DNA from: Companilactobacillus allii
GTDB taxonomy: Bacteria; Bacillota; Bacilli; Lactobacillales; Lactobacillaceae
Direction of reading: 5' to 3'
Assembly: GCF_001971585.1 (NCBI RefSeq)
Contig: NZ_CP019323.1
Span: 1 to 64,000 of the forward strand
DNA length: 64,000 nt
Part shown: positions 19,818-29,170 of the stretch, piece by piece
Numbering within the stretch: the stretch's first letter is position 1
Layout of the letters: every line of letters begins with the position of its first letter
Program-made: the position numbers and the translations under genes
Notes under the pieces: generated by a model
Told to the model about the DNA's origin: nothing
Database searches by the model: none
The model's input: only the letters and a program-made list of their open reading frames with translations

Positions 19818-20306
19818 ATGGCTGCAAAATCAAAAGGTACTAATGAACCAAAGTTAACTGACATCCCTGATGTTTTAAAACCAGGTCAAGATGGTGAAAA
19901 TGTTGACGGGTTAACTGAAAGTTATTTTGCTGTTTCAGTACTCCGTGATTTCGTTCTCCCCGATTTGTTGGATAAAGATACTGTAGAACTACTGTATTGG
20001 GCTGGTAAGAATCTCAGTAGGCAATTGATTCTTGACATGCAAAGTCTCCCAGAATTGTTCACAAAAGCTGGATTTGGTGATTTGAATATCACTAAGCAAA
20101 CAAAAGACAGCTATCAATATACACTGAGCGGTCCTGAAGTAGCACAGCGTTTCAATGTAAACAACGACAATCCTGAGTTCTCGCTTGAAACCGGAATAAT
20201 CACCGAAACTGTCGAAAAAACTATTGAGGCTTTCTGTTTAGGCACATATACTGTCAACAGCAAAGCAAAGAGTGTTTCAATTAAAGTACAAATTGATCGA
20301 AACTAA
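19818..20306 (+). CDS. yslB: YslB family protein (DUF2507)
   Basis: This 162-residue protein has the core of the YslB/DUF2507 family, including YFAVSVLRDFVLPDLL, LYWAGKNLSRQ and the end block IEAFCLGTYTVNSKAKSVSI. The function is not established; in Bacillus the gene lies next to the succinate dehydrogenase/murI region, and here it diverges from murI. It is a single gene with its own promoter and a bidirectional terminator. Confidence 0.85.
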   Translation: MAAKSKGTNEPKLTDIPDVLKPGQDGENVDGLTESYFAVSVLRDFVLPDLLDKDTVELLYWAGKNLSRQLILDMQSLPELFTKAGFGDLNITKQTKDSYQYTLSGPEVAQRFNVNNDNPEFSLETGIITETVEKTIEAFCLGTYTVNSKAKSVSIKVQIDRN

Positions 20307-20315
20307 AGTTTACAA

Positions 20316-20357
20316 CAAAAAAGATGCTTAAGCAAAACCGCTTAAGCATCTTTTTTT
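20316..20357. terminator. bidirectional terminator between yslB and trxA
   Basis: The arms AAGATGCTTAAGC and GCTTAAGCATCTT form a 13-pair stem around a short AAAACC loop, flanked by A and T tracts. It serves the convergent yslB and trxA genes. Confidence 0.92.
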
Positions 20358-20380
20358 GTGCAACATTTTTGGCTAATCTT

Positions 20381-20692
20381 CTAGTCTGTATAACCGTCCA
20401 AAATTTTAGCAAGTTGAGCTTTACTGTGGAAACCTGTCAACTTATCAACAACTTCGCCATCTTTTTTGATAACTAGTGTTGGAATTGCCATAATTCCAAA
20501 TGATTCTGGAGTCTTTGGATTAGCATCAACATCCATCTTTGTAAACTTAACTGCATCATTTTCTTCTGATAGTTCTTCGATAACTGGTGATTGCATACGA
20601 CATGGACCACACCATGTAGCCCAAAAATCAGTAATTACAACGCCATCTTTTGTTTCTTCTTCGAATTCTTTATCTGTTAATTCATCAACCAT
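20381..20692 (-). CDS. trxA: thioredoxin
   Basis: This 103-residue thioredoxin fold has the redox motif WCGPC at residues 27-31, cis-proline in AIPTL, and the typical FWATWCGPC strand-helix start. It reduces protein disulfides in the cytosol. It lies downstream of mutS2 with a 76-base gap containing TGATAATAT, a possible own promoter. The mutS2-trxA order is common in lactobacilli. Confidence 0.95.
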   Translation of the reverse strand: MVDELTDKEFEEETKDGVVITDFWATWCGPCRMQSPVIEELSEENDAVKFTKMDVDANPKTPESFGIMAIPTLVIKKDGEVVDKLTGFHSKAQLAKILDGYTD

Positions 20693-20768
20693 AAAATCAC
20701 TCCTCTTTTACTCTGTCTAAGAAATATTATCACTTTTAAGTAGTTCTAGGAAATATTTTGTTTTGCAA

Positions 20769-23120
20769 TTACAAGTCCACGATCGTAGCTCCAGAACCAC
20801 CAGAACTTGCTGGTGCATAGCCAAATGACTTAACCCGTGGATTACTTTGTAGGTATTTAGTAACACCCTTTCTGATGACTCCAGTACCAAAGCCATGCAC
20901 AATAGTAACTTGATTATAACCAGACAACAATGCTGAATCAATATATGAATCTAGCTCAGTCATTGCCTCTTCATAACGTTTACCACGAAGATCTAGTTTA
21001 CTAGAAAGTCCTGAACTCTTGGTTCTTCTAACCATTGTCTTTTTGGTTTCTTCTTCAGGTTTAGCATCCGTCTTCTCCAAATCGTTCCCATCAAACTTCA
21101 TCTTCAAAATACCCAATTGGACTTCAAATTGACCATTTTTATCCTTACGTACGATCGTTCCAAATTGTCCATATGTCAAAACTTTAACTTCATCGCCAAC
21201 TTTAAGCTCTTGTCTGTGTTTATTACGTTTCAAGACTTTATTTTTCTTAACTGTTTCATCTTGATGTAGATTTTTCAATCCAGTTTTAGCTGAGATAATC
21301 TGATCTTCTTTAACAGCAATACCAGATTGTTCAAGCTTACGTAAACGATCGATGATTTTATCTGATTCCTTACGGGATTTTGAAACTATCTGATTAGCAC
21401 GAACCTTAGCAGCTTGAAGTTCTGATTCCTTAGAGTTATCTAACTCAACTTGTTTATGCTCATAATTATCCTGAATTTCTTTGTTCTTGGCTAATTGTTC
21501 TTTTAGATCTTCGTTTTTCTTTTCAAATTCCTTACGACGATTCTCCAAGTCAGTGATCATATTATTCAGATCTTGGCTTTCACCACTCATCAAACTTTGA
21601 CCACGTTCAACTACTTCTTTATCCATACCCAATCTAGCAGCAATATTAAAGGCATTACTAGAACCTGGGATACCAATCAATAATCGATAAGTAGGTTTTA
21701 GAGATTTCTCGTCAAACTCCATACTTGCATTGATAGTATCCTCGGTATTATATGCAAAGACCTTCAATTCTGGATAGTGAGTCGTTGCCATTATGACACA
21801 ATGAGATTTGGCAAGTTTCTCAAGAATAGCAATCGCAATTGCGGCACCTTCTTGAGGATCTGTACCAGCTCCAAGTTCATCGATCAATACCAAACTACGA
21901 TCTGAAACTTTACGAATAATATTAATAATATTATCCATATGAGATGAAAAGGTACTTAAATTCTGCTCAATTGATTGTTCATCACCAATATCCACGAATA
22001 TCTCATCAAATACAGCAATCTGACTTTCTTCACGTGCTGGAATAAATAATCCAGCCTGTGCCATCGCTTGTAGTAATCCTAACGTCTTCATGGTAATAGT
22101 CTTACCACCAGTATTAGGACCTGTTATTAGCATCGTCTTAAAGTCGTCACCAATTGTAATATCATTAGCCACTACTTGATCAGGGTTAATCAAAGGATGT
22201 TTGGCATTCTTCATATCAACAACGTGATTCTTAGATATTATTGGCTCAGTGGCCTTAATTTCTTTTGCATATTTGGCCTTAGCATTAATCAAGTCAAATT
22301 GGCCTAATACTTCATTGTTCTTAACGATATCATCAATTTCTGGTCGAACTAAATCTGATAATTCGTTAAGAATCCTAATTTCTTCTAATTTCTCAGATGT
22401 TTGCATATCATGTAAGCGATTGTTAAGCCCTACAACAGCTTCTGGCTCAATATAAAGTGTTTGTCCACTAGCACTCTGATCGTGAACCACACCGCCAAAT
22501 TTGTGGCGGTATTCGGTTTTAACAGGTACAACGAATCTATCATCACGTAATGTAACAATTGATTCAGTCAAAAACTTAGTATTATTCCCACGAACATACT
22601 TGTCCATAGAATTACGAATTTGTTCGTTTAAGCGCCCAATTTGTTCACGAATATACTTCAAGTCCTCAGAAGCCGTATCCAACACTTTACCAGTGTCATC
22701 AACAGACTTAGTAATCCTATTAGTTAAAGTTGGATTATCAATCAGATTTTCGTTTAATTCATACAATTGACGAAGATCGATCTGATCATCTTTTAGTTTT
22801 TCAAAGAATTCTTTTAATTCACTAGTATTTTTTAGAACTTCACCTATTGAAGCCAGTTCGGTTCCATTTAAATTTCCATCTTTTTTAAGACGATTAGCTT
22901 GATCATGCAGATCAGCCAATTTTCTAACTGGAATTTCACCCTTGATTCGAACAATATCCATGCCATCTTTAGTCTGATCAATTAATCGTTGCACAATTGA
23001 CTCAACTGACATTGGCATAAGCTTTTTCAAAAGGGTATTCCCACGTGATGTTATTAGATATTTGGCAATTTCTGTCTTGATCTTACCAAATTCCAAAACA
23101 TTTAAAGCTTTATTATTCAT
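20769..23120 (-). CDS. mutS2: endonuclease MutS2
   Basis: This 783-residue protein combines a MutS-type core and ATPase (Walker A GPNTGGKT near residue 335; DELGAGTDP Walker B) with a long coiled coil at about 510-620 and a C-terminal Smr nuclease domain. The Smr signature is LDLRGKRYEEA with the late VHGFGTGVIR. It lacks the N-terminal mismatch-binding domain of MutS. MutS2 limits recombination and, in Bacillus, rescues collided ribosomes. It is transcribed with cvpA upstream and probably trxA downstream. Confidence 0.95.
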   Translation of the reverse strand: MNNKALNVLEFGKIKTEIAKYLITSRGNTLLKKLMPMSVESIVQRLIDQTKDGMDIVRIKGEIPVRKLADLHDQANRLKKDGNLNGTELASIGEVLKNTSELKEFFEKLKDDQIDLRQLYELNENLIDNPTLTNRITKSVDDTGKVLDTASEDLKYIREQIGRLNEQIRNSMDKYVRGNNTKFLTESIVTLRDDRFVVPVKTEYRHKFGGVVHDQSASGQTLYIEPEAVVGLNNRLHDMQTSEKLEEIRILNELSDLVRPEIDDIVKNNEVLGQFDLINAKAKYAKEIKATEPIISKNHVVDMKNAKHPLINPDQVVANDITIGDDFKTMLITGPNTGGKTITMKTLGLLQAMAQAGLFIPAREESQIAVFDEIFVDIGDEQSIEQNLSTFSSHMDNIINIIRKVSDRSLVLIDELGAGTDPQEGAAIAIAILEKLAKSHCVIMATTHYPELKVFAYNTEDTINASMEFDEKSLKPTYRLLIGIPGSSNAFNIAARLGMDKEVVERGQSLMSGESQDLNNMITDLENRRKEFEKKNEDLKEQLAKNKEIQDNYEHKQVELDNSKESELQAAKVRANQIVSKSRKESDKIIDRLRKLEQSGIAVKEDQIISAKTGLKNLHQDETVKKNKVLKRNKHRQELKVGDEVKVLTYGQFGTIVRKDKNGQFEVQLGILKMKFDGNDLEKTDAKPEEETKKTMVRRTKSSGLSSKLDLRGKRYEEAMTELDSYIDSALLSGYNQVTIVHGFGTGVIRKGVTKYLQSNPRVKSFGYAPASSGGSGATIVDL

Positions 23121-23175
23121 AACTTCTCCCTATTATTATTAATAATCACATCAAGTTTATTTTAATAATAAATAA

Positions 23176-23203
23176 GGCTGAAACAAAATAATTTGTCTCA
23201 GCC
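23176..23203 (-). terminator. hairpin between cvpA and mutS2
   Basis: GGCTGAGACAAATT/ATTTTGTTTCAGCC pairs over about 12 bases with one G-T. The following TTATTTATTATT is only a weak T tract, so it may attenuate transcription, not end it fully. Confidence 0.5.
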
Positions 23204-23214
23204 CATTTATTATT

Positions 23215-23748
23215 TTATATCCATAAACCTGTCATCATTGATGTCAATCCTGGCGTATAACGAATCATTATTGACGCCATAAATGAATGTTGCAATGCAT
23301 TTTGAATACCATCAACCGGAATCATTGCCAATAATAAAAGGACCATAAACATAGTCACATAAGTAACTACTAATCCTAATATTCCCCCACTCAATAGATT
23401 AATATCATTGAACATTGGATAATAAGTCAGTCTCTTAAAGTAAAGACCAACAAAACGAACTATTATCCAACCAATAAAACAGATAAAGATAAATGCGAAA
23501 GCACGATAAAATGCATTATCCAATTCCATTCCAACTTTAGTTGAAAAGAAGGCAAACTCACTTCCTAAACTGGCAGATGGGTATGGAACTATCATTTCAA
23601 ATTTTGGACCCAAAGCTTTGAAGGAAACTAGAGCAATCACAAAAAAGATTGCATATCCAACTGTAAAAAATGCTTGCATAACTAGGCCACGTCGGGCACC
23701 AACGTAAAACCCATAGGCTAACAACAAAATAAGTAACAGACTTAGCAT
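23215..23748 (-). CDS. CvpA family membrane protein
   Basis: This 177-residue protein has four membrane segments and the CvpA start (a helix, then GFYVGARRGLVMQAFFTVGY). Family members are linked to colicin V production in E. coli and to envelope stress; the exact role in Firmicutes is unknown. It lies just upstream of mutS2, the usual Bacilli order. The start follows AAGGGGATATA. Confidence 0.85.
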   Translation of the reverse strand: MLSLLLILLLAYGFYVGARRGLVMQAFFTVGYAIFFVIALVSFKALGPKFEMIVPYPSASLGSEFAFFSTKVGMELDNAFYRAFAFIFICFIGWIIVRFVGLYFKRLTYYPMFNDINLLSGGILGLVVTYVTMFMVLLLLAMIPVDGIQNALQHSFMASIMIRYTPGLTSMMTGLWI

Positions 23749-23813
23749 TATATCCCCTTACACATTCTCTTTACTAAAAGCAGTATTTCTCACAACTATA
23801 ACAGAAAATCACA

Positions 23814-23846
23814 AACCATGAATCAACAAATAATTGATCCATGGTT
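23814..23846 (-). terminator. terminator-like hairpin after the DUF1292 gene
   Basis: AACCATG-G-ATCAA...TTGAT-T-CATGGTT gives two stacked stems. The T tract after it is short (TTTGTGATTTT), so strength is uncertain. Confidence 0.55.
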
Positions 23847-23856
23847 AATTTATAAA

Positions 23857-24165
23857 CTATTGATCTTGACCGTCATCAGCTGTGAAAGTATTCAAAACCT
23901 CTTGAACCATATCCCATTCTTCTTCGTCTTCGATTGGAAGAAGATCACCGGCTGTAACATCACCGTTTGCATCTGGTTCAAATGAATATGCTTGAAGTTC
24001 TACTTCATCAGAATCTTCATCATTTTTAGGGTATAAGAAAACATATGATTTTTGGTAATCTTCAGAATCGAAGGTAAACAAAATCTTGTATGTCTCTTTA
24101 TTACCTTGGTCGTCACTTAATGTAACTTCATCCAAATCCTTTGGTGATTCTGGATTTTCATTCAT
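23857..24165 (-). CDS. DUF1292 family protein (YrzB-like)
   Basis: This 102-residue, very acidic protein carries the DUF1292 core: VTLSDDQGNKETYKILFTF, SYVFLYPKND, EVELQAYSF and the end EEWDMVQEVLNTF. The function is unknown. In Firmicutes it almost always follows ruvX (yrrK) and ireB (yrzL), as it does here. I place the start at the ATG preceded by GAGGTGACGATT; a GTG three codons earlier is part of that ribosome binding site. Confidence 0.85.
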   Translation of the reverse strand: MNENPESPKDLDEVTLSDDQGNKETYKILFTFDSEDYQKSYVFLYPKNDEDSDEVELQAYSFEPDANGDVTAGDLLPIEDEEEWDMVQEVLNTFTADDGQDQ

Positions 24166-24200
24166 AATCGTCACCTCAATTTAGTTGCTGTTTCTTGCAA

Positions 24201-24635
24201 CTATTCCTTCGTTAACTTGCCTTTTGCATCAAGATAATTTTGTAAAATCATCTCTGCAGCAATTTTATCAATAACTTTTTTTCTTTTCATACGTGAAACA
24301 TTCGCTTCATCAATTAACATACGTTCTGCCTGAACAGTAGTCAATCTTTCGTCTATAAAGTCTACTGGTAGGTTAAATCTATCAACCACCATCTTACCGT
24401 ATTCACGAGATTTCTCTACTCTTGGGCCTTCTGTATTATTCATATTCTTAGGAAGACCAATAACAATCCCTGTTGGTTTTTTATCATCGATAATTTCACC
24501 TAGACGATCCAAGCCAAACTCTTCCTTGTCCTCATTAATACGGATGATCTCAACACCCTGAGCGGTCCATCCCAATAGGTCACTTGCGGCTACACCGACA
24601 GTTCTGGAACCAACGTCTAATCCCAATAAGCGCAT
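24201..24635 (-). CDS. ruvX: Holliday junction resolvase-like RuvX/YqgF
   Basis: This 144-residue RNase H-fold nuclease starts [19 protein letters not shown], with the first catalytic Asp at residue 6, then [13 protein letters not shown] and the final [11 protein letters not shown] with the second acidic site. The family is linked to pre-16S rRNA end processing (YqgF) as well as to Holliday junctions. Its ATG overlaps the stop of ireB (TAATG). Confidence 0.92.
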   Translation of the reverse strand: MRLLGLDVGSRTVGVAASDLLGWTAQGVEIIRINEDKEEFGLDRLGEIIDDKKPTGIVIGLPKNMNNTEGPRVEKSREYGKMVVDRFNLPVDFIDERLTTVQAERMLIDEANVSRMKRKKVIDKIAAEMILQNYLDAKGKLTKE

Positions 24636-24892
24636 TATTTATCTTGATTGAGATAACTTTTAACTAATTCTTCGATTATCTCGTCTCTTTCGTGTTTTAA
24701 GATTAGATTTCTCGCATCATTGTGACGCGGAATATAGGCAGGATCACCAGACAATAAGTATCCAACAATTTGATTAATTGGATTATAACCTTTTTCCTCT
24801 AGTGATTGATAAACACTTTGTAATGTTTCTTTGACGTCCTTGCCTTTGTTTTCATTAAAATCAAAACTCATTGTTTTATCAAGTGAACTCAT
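24635..24892 (-). CDS. IreB family regulatory phosphoprotein
   Basis: This 85-residue protein matches the IreB/YrzL (DUF965) family: [37 protein letters not shown] split by short variations, and the end [10 protein letters not shown]. In Enterococcus, IreB is phosphorylated on N-terminal threonines by the PASTA kinase IreK and sets cephalosporin tolerance; a threonine is present at residue 7. It lies in the conserved alaS-ireB-ruvX-DUF1292 order. Confidence 0.88.
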   Translation of the reverse strand: MSSLDKTMSFDFNENKGKDVKETLQSVYQSLEEKGYNPINQIVGYLLSGDPAYIPRHNDARNLILKHERDEIIEELVKSYLNQDK

Positions 24893-24955
24893 GGCAAACC
24901 TCCATATAGCAAAATTTAAGTGACCAGAAAGATTTCATTACAATTATAGCCCACT

Positions 24956-27595
24956 TTAATAAGATTTAATAACATCTTTGGCTAATTGTAACGCATTTGT
25001 AAGACCAGCGGGATTTTTACCACCAGCTTGTGCCATATCAGGACGGCCACCTCCGCCACCTTGAATTTCCTTAGAAATTTTCTTGATGACATCAGATGCC
25101 TTGATTCCTTTGTCTTGAGCATGCTTATTAACGGCTACAACAAGACTAGCTTTTTTATCAGCACTTCCACCCAATATTAATATGTCAGAACTCTGTTCAT
25201 TCTTCCACTTATCTGCTAGCTGTCTTAATGCGGCCATATCTGCTGGAATTGCATTGGCGATAACTTTGAACTCGTTGATTTCTTCAACATCACTGAAGAC
25301 CTCAGCGGATTTTTGACTTGTAAGTTTTAACTTCAAGTTTTGGTTATCACGATTCAACGCTTTGTTATCATCAATCAATTGAGTTGCTCTTGCAGGTACA
25401 TCTTTCAATTGATTGACCTTCATATTTCTGGCCGTTTCTTGTAATAATTGTAATTGATTACTTAAGTATTCAAATGCCTCTTCACCAGTAACTGCTTCAA
25501 CACGACGAATACCTGAACCAATTGCTGATTCAGAAGTAATCTTGAACAATCCAAGTTCTGAAGTATTACGTGCATGTGTACCACCACAGAATTCAGTTGA
25601 ATAATCGTCAATTTCAACGACACGGACAACATCTCCGTACTTTTCACTGAATAAAGCAATAGCACCCTTCTTTTTCTTGGCTTCTTCAATTGGTAATACT
25701 TCTGTTTTTACAGGGATAGCATCCCAAATCTTTTTATTTACGATTTTTTCCAATTGACTGATCTGTTCTTCAGTCAATGCAGCATTACTGTTAAAATCAA
25801 ATCTCAAATATTCTGGTTCAACTAAAGAACCAGCTTGATGTGTTCTTGAACCTAAAACATCACGTAATGCCTGATCTAGTAAATGTGTAGCAGTATGATT
25901 ATGGCGAACTTTTTCACGGAAATCATTGTCAATCTTCAATTGATATTCAACATTTTTTTCTAAAGTTGTAGATACATTTACCAAATGGATATTTTGACCA
26001 TTTGGTGCATGTTGTACATCAATAACTTCAGCGACTTCATTACCATTATTGTCATAGATTCCACCAATATCAGCAACCTGTCCACCCATTTCTGCATAGA
26101 AAGGTGTCTTATCAAAGATCAATTGTGCTTTTCCTTCAGCTACCTCTTCTACTTCAGAATCATCAACAACAATATTCTTCAAGGTTGCCTTTATGTCAAC
26201 GTTTTTATAACCGACGAATTCACTAGGTGTTTTGATTTCCATTAGTGTTTCATCTTGCATACCCATTGATTGTAGGTTTCCACGAGCAGCACGGGCACGT
26301 TGCTTTTGTTCTTCCATGTTAGCTTTGAAACCATCTTCATCAACGTCTATATTTTCATCATGAGCATACTCACGAGTCATTTCCAATGGAAAACCGTAAG
26401 TATCATATAGCTTGAATGCATCGGCACCATTAATGATTTTTTTATTATTCTCATGAAGAGATTCAATTATACCATTCAATAATGATAAACCATCATTAAG
26501 TGTTTCTGAAAAACGTTTCTCTTCTAATTCGATTGTCTTAGCAATAAAGTCCTTTTGTTGACTAACTTCTGGATAATAACTCTCCATGATCTCACCAACA
26601 ATTGGTACTAGCTTATAAAGAAATGGTCCATTAATACCTAACTTTTTACCATTAAGTACAGCACGTCTGATCAATCGTCTAATAACGTAGCCTCGACCTT
26701 CATTTGAAGGAAGTGCTCCATCACCAACTGCAAACGAAACAGTTCTAACATGATCGGCTATAATTTTGAACGAAACATCATCTTCAGCTTTATCACCATA
26801 TTTACGACCATTACTAAGTGTTGCAACATGGTCAATGATTGGTTTGAATAAATCTGTTTCAAAATTCGTTTCTGTTCCTTGAATAATTGAAACAAGTCGC
26901 TCTAGTCCCATACCAGTATCAATATTCTTATGTGGCTGTTCAACATACTTACCATTTGGTAGATGGTTTAATTCTGAGAATACAATATTCCAAACTTCAA
27001 GGTATCTCTCGTTTTCACCACCAGGGTAGTTTTCAGGATCATCTGCATCTAGATTATTGAATGATTGACCACGATCATAGAAAATCTCTGAATCAGGACC
27101 ACAAGGACCCTCACCGATATCCCAGAAGTTATCTTCTGTCTTCAAAATATGATCTTGAGCGATTCCAACTTTTGCCCAGAGTTTTTGTGTTTCAGTATCT
27201 TTAGGATATGTGGTTACATACAATAGATCTTTATCCATATCTAACCAGTCTGGACTTGTTAAAAATTCAAATGCCCATGGAATTACTTCTTCTTTGAAAT
27301 AATCACCAACTGAGAAGTTACCTAACATTTCAAAGAAAGTTTGGTGACGGGCAGTTTTACCAACGTTTTCAATATCATTAGTTCTAATACACTTTTGAGC
27401 ATTAGTGATACGTGGATTTTCAGGAATCACTGTACCATCAAAATACTTCTTTAATGTAGCAACACCAGAGTTTATCCACAATAAAGTAGGATCATCGACT
27501 GGAACTAATGAAGCACTAGGTTCAATCATATGTTTCTTTTCTTGAAAGAAATCCAAAAACATTTTTCTTATTTCAGAACTTGATAATTTTTTCAT
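24956..27595 (-). CDS. alaS: alanyl-tRNA synthetase
   Basis: This 879-residue enzyme has the class II core (start MKKLSSSEIRKMFLDFF), the editing domain with the zinc motif HNHTATHLL and the later CGGTH, and a C-terminal oligomerisation domain ending in the glycine-rich GGGGGRPDMAQAGG. It charges tRNA-Ala and clears mischarged serine or glycine. The start follows AGGGGAAAATA. A T-box leader upstream makes expression respond to uncharged tRNA-Ala. Confidence 0.97.
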   Translation of the reverse strand: MKKLSSSEIRKMFLDFFQEKKHMIEPSASLVPVDDPTLLWINSGVATLKKYFDGTVIPENPRITNAQKCIRTNDIENVGKTARHQTFFEMLGNFSVGDYFKEEVIPWAFEFLTSPDWLDMDKDLLYVTTYPKDTETQKLWAKVGIAQDHILKTEDNFWDIGEGPCGPDSEIFYDRGQSFNNLDADDPENYPGGENERYLEVWNIVFSELNHLPNGKYVEQPHKNIDTGMGLERLVSIIQGTETNFETDLFKPIIDHVATLSNGRKYGDKAEDDVSFKIIADHVRTVSFAVGDGALPSNEGRGYVIRRLIRRAVLNGKKLGINGPFLYKLVPIVGEIMESYYPEVSQQKDFIAKTIELEEKRFSETLNDGLSLLNGIIESLHENNKKIINGADAFKLYDTYGFPLEMTREYAHDENIDVDEDGFKANMEEQKQRARAARGNLQSMGMQDETLMEIKTPSEFVGYKNVDIKATLKNIVVDDSEVEEVAEGKAQLIFDKTPFYAEMGGQVADIGGIYDNNGNEVAEVIDVQHAPNGQNIHLVNVSTTLEKNVEYQLKIDNDFREKVRHNHTATHLLDQALRDVLGSRTHQAGSLVEPEYLRFDFNSNAALTEEQISQLEKIVNKKIWDAIPVKTEVLPIEEAKKKKGAIALFSEKYGDVVRVVEIDDYSTEFCGGTHARNTSELGLFKITSESAIGSGIRRVEAVTGEEAFEYLSNQLQLLQETARNMKVNQLKDVPARATQLIDDNKALNRDNQNLKLKLTSQKSAEVFSDVEEINEFKVIANAIPADMAALRQLADKWKNEQSSDILILGGSADKKASLVVAVNKHAQDKGIKASDVIKKISKEIQGGGGGRPDMAQAGGKNPAGLTNALQLAKDVIKSY

Positions 27596-27603
27596 TATTT
27601 TCC

Positions 27604-27791
27604 CCTTAAAAAAAGAGAAAACCGTTGCCTTACAAGGACGCCACTGCGCGGTACCACCTTGTTTGCAACGATTTTCGTTAGCCTCTCAATAATTATTATT
27701 TACAATTTTAATTGGCAGCATCTAATTAAAACTACCTAGGCATTCTCATCAACTAGCCTTCTCTTAAGGTATTAATAATTAGACATATCCA
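27604..27791 (-). promoter_or_regulatory. T-box riboswitch of alaS
   Basis: The leader has the T-box core AAGGTGGTACCGCG (27646-27660). It is followed by the terminator arm that pairs GAAAATCGTTGC with GCAACGGTTTTC (27617-27676) before a T-rich tract. A stem I region with an AGAGAAGG segment lies near the 5' end. The likely specifier is GCT (alanine) in GATGCTGCC at 27717-27719. Uncharged tRNA-Ala should stabilise the antiterminator. Confidence 0.92.
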
Positions 27792-27797
27792 ATGAAA

Positions 27798-27826
27798 ATA
27801 TTAACTACTGATTGAAAAAAAGTCAA
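27798..27826 (-). promoter_or_regulatory. alaS promoter
   Basis: TTGACT (27821-27826), 17 bases and TAATAT (27798-27803) on the minus strand lie just upstream of the T-box leader. The -35 is only four bases beyond the stop of the helicase gene, so no terminator separates them. Confidence 0.75.
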
Positions 27827-27829
27827 TGA

Positions 27830-29170
27830 CTAACTTCCACGTCTTTTATCTCTTAGTTGCTTACGTTCTTGACGATCTCTAATACGGTTCTTTTGACGTT
27901 TATCAGTAGAAATAGCTTGTCTAATCTTTTTCTTATATCCTGGCTTTTTCTTGGTCTTTTGTTTTTTAACAAATCCAACTAATTTTGGATCGAGTTTTTC
28001 TTGTGTAGCATGACGTTGAACACGACGATCTCTGTCATATGCTTCAACAATTTCTCCATTTTTTACATCCTTTGGAGAAAATTTGATGCCCATATGTTCA
28101 AGCTGAGCAATTTTATTTTCTTCACCTGGATTATACAACGTAATAGCAGTACCTGACATTTTGTTACGTCCAGTTCTACCGACACGGTGAATGAAAAAGT
28201 CCAAATCATCAGGTATCTCTGCATTAACAACGTGTGAAATACCAGGTATATCAATACCACGTGCAGCCAAATCAGTTGCCACAACAAATTGATATTCCAT
28301 ATTTTCAATCTGCTTCATAACACGTTTTCTCTCACGAGGAGTCAAACCACCATGTATACGTGCAACTTTTAGTCCTTTAGCTTTTAAATAATTATAAATA
28401 TCATCAACTGATTTTTTAGTATTAGCAAAGATCAATGCCAAATATGGTGATCCTAAAGTCATCAATTGATAGATCATTTCCTTTTTATCACGGCCATGAG
28501 CAAACATTAGCCAATTATCAACATTTTTAGCGATAATATGTGAGTTCTTGATTTCGACTCTTTGTGGACCCTTCATGTACTTCTTCAAGAAAGGTTCAAG
28601 TCTTTGTGGAATTGTAGCAGAGAAAACCATCATTTCGTGGTTTTCAGGCATTTTGCTAGCTATATGATCAACATCTGATAAGAATCCCATGTCAAGAGTC
28701 ATATCTGCTTCATCAACTACGAAACGTTCAACGTTTTCAACGTGCAGATCATTCTCACGAATCATATCCCATAATCTACCCGGAGTTCCGATCGCAATTT
28801 GTGGTTGATGAGCATCAAGCTTTCTCTTTTGACGTTCACGATCAGCTCCACCAACATAGATAAACGCATTATATTCTTCTGGATAATTCTTAAGAATTGC
28901 TTGCGTATCTTCATATATTTGGTAGGCCAATTCCCTACTTGGAGTTGCAATCACAGCCTGTACAGTTTGATCTTTAGTAATTGCATTCAAAATTGGCAAT
29001 AAGAAAGCATGAGTCTTACCAGAACCAGTTTCTGATTGAACGATAATATCTTTCTTCTTGTTAACAAGTGAGATTACTGCTTCTTGAACCTGAGTTGGTT
29101 CCTCAAAGTGTATCTCCTTGAGCGATTTGTTTATCGCATCATTAAAATTATATTGTGAAAATTTAGTCAT
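27830..29170 (-). CDS. DEAD-box RNA helicase (CshB-like)
   Basis: This 446-residue helicase has the Q motif FEEPTQVQEAVI, motif I SETGSGKT, motif II VDEADMTLD, motif III SATIP, and the C-terminal motifs ARGIDIPG and HRVGRTGR. A strongly basic tail with Lys/Arg clusters (from about residue 400) is typical of the CshB type that acts in cold-stress RNA unwinding and ribosome work. It starts directly after the nrnA stop, so it is in the dinB-nrnA-helicase operon. Confidence 0.92.
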   Translation of the reverse strand: MTKFSQYNFNDAINKSLKEIHFEEPTQVQEAVISLVNKKKDIIVQSETGSGKTHAFLLPILNAITKDQTVQAVIATPSRELAYQIYEDTQAILKNYPEEYNAFIYVGGADRERQKRKLDAHQPQIAIGTPGRLWDMIRENDLHVENVERFVVDEADMTLDMGFLSDVDHIASKMPENHEMMVFSATIPQRLEPFLKKYMKGPQRVEIKNSHIIAKNVDNWLMFAHGRDKKEMIYQLMTLGSPYLALIFANTKKSVDDIYNYLKAKGLKVARIHGGLTPRERKRVMKQIENMEYQFVVATDLAARGIDIPGISHVVNAEIPDDLDFFIHRVGRTGRNKMSGTAITLYNPGEENKIAQLEHMGIKFSPKDVKNGEIVEAYDRDRRVQRHATQEKLDPKLVGFVKKQKTKKKPGYKKKIRQAISTDKRQKNRIRDRQERKQLRDKRRGS

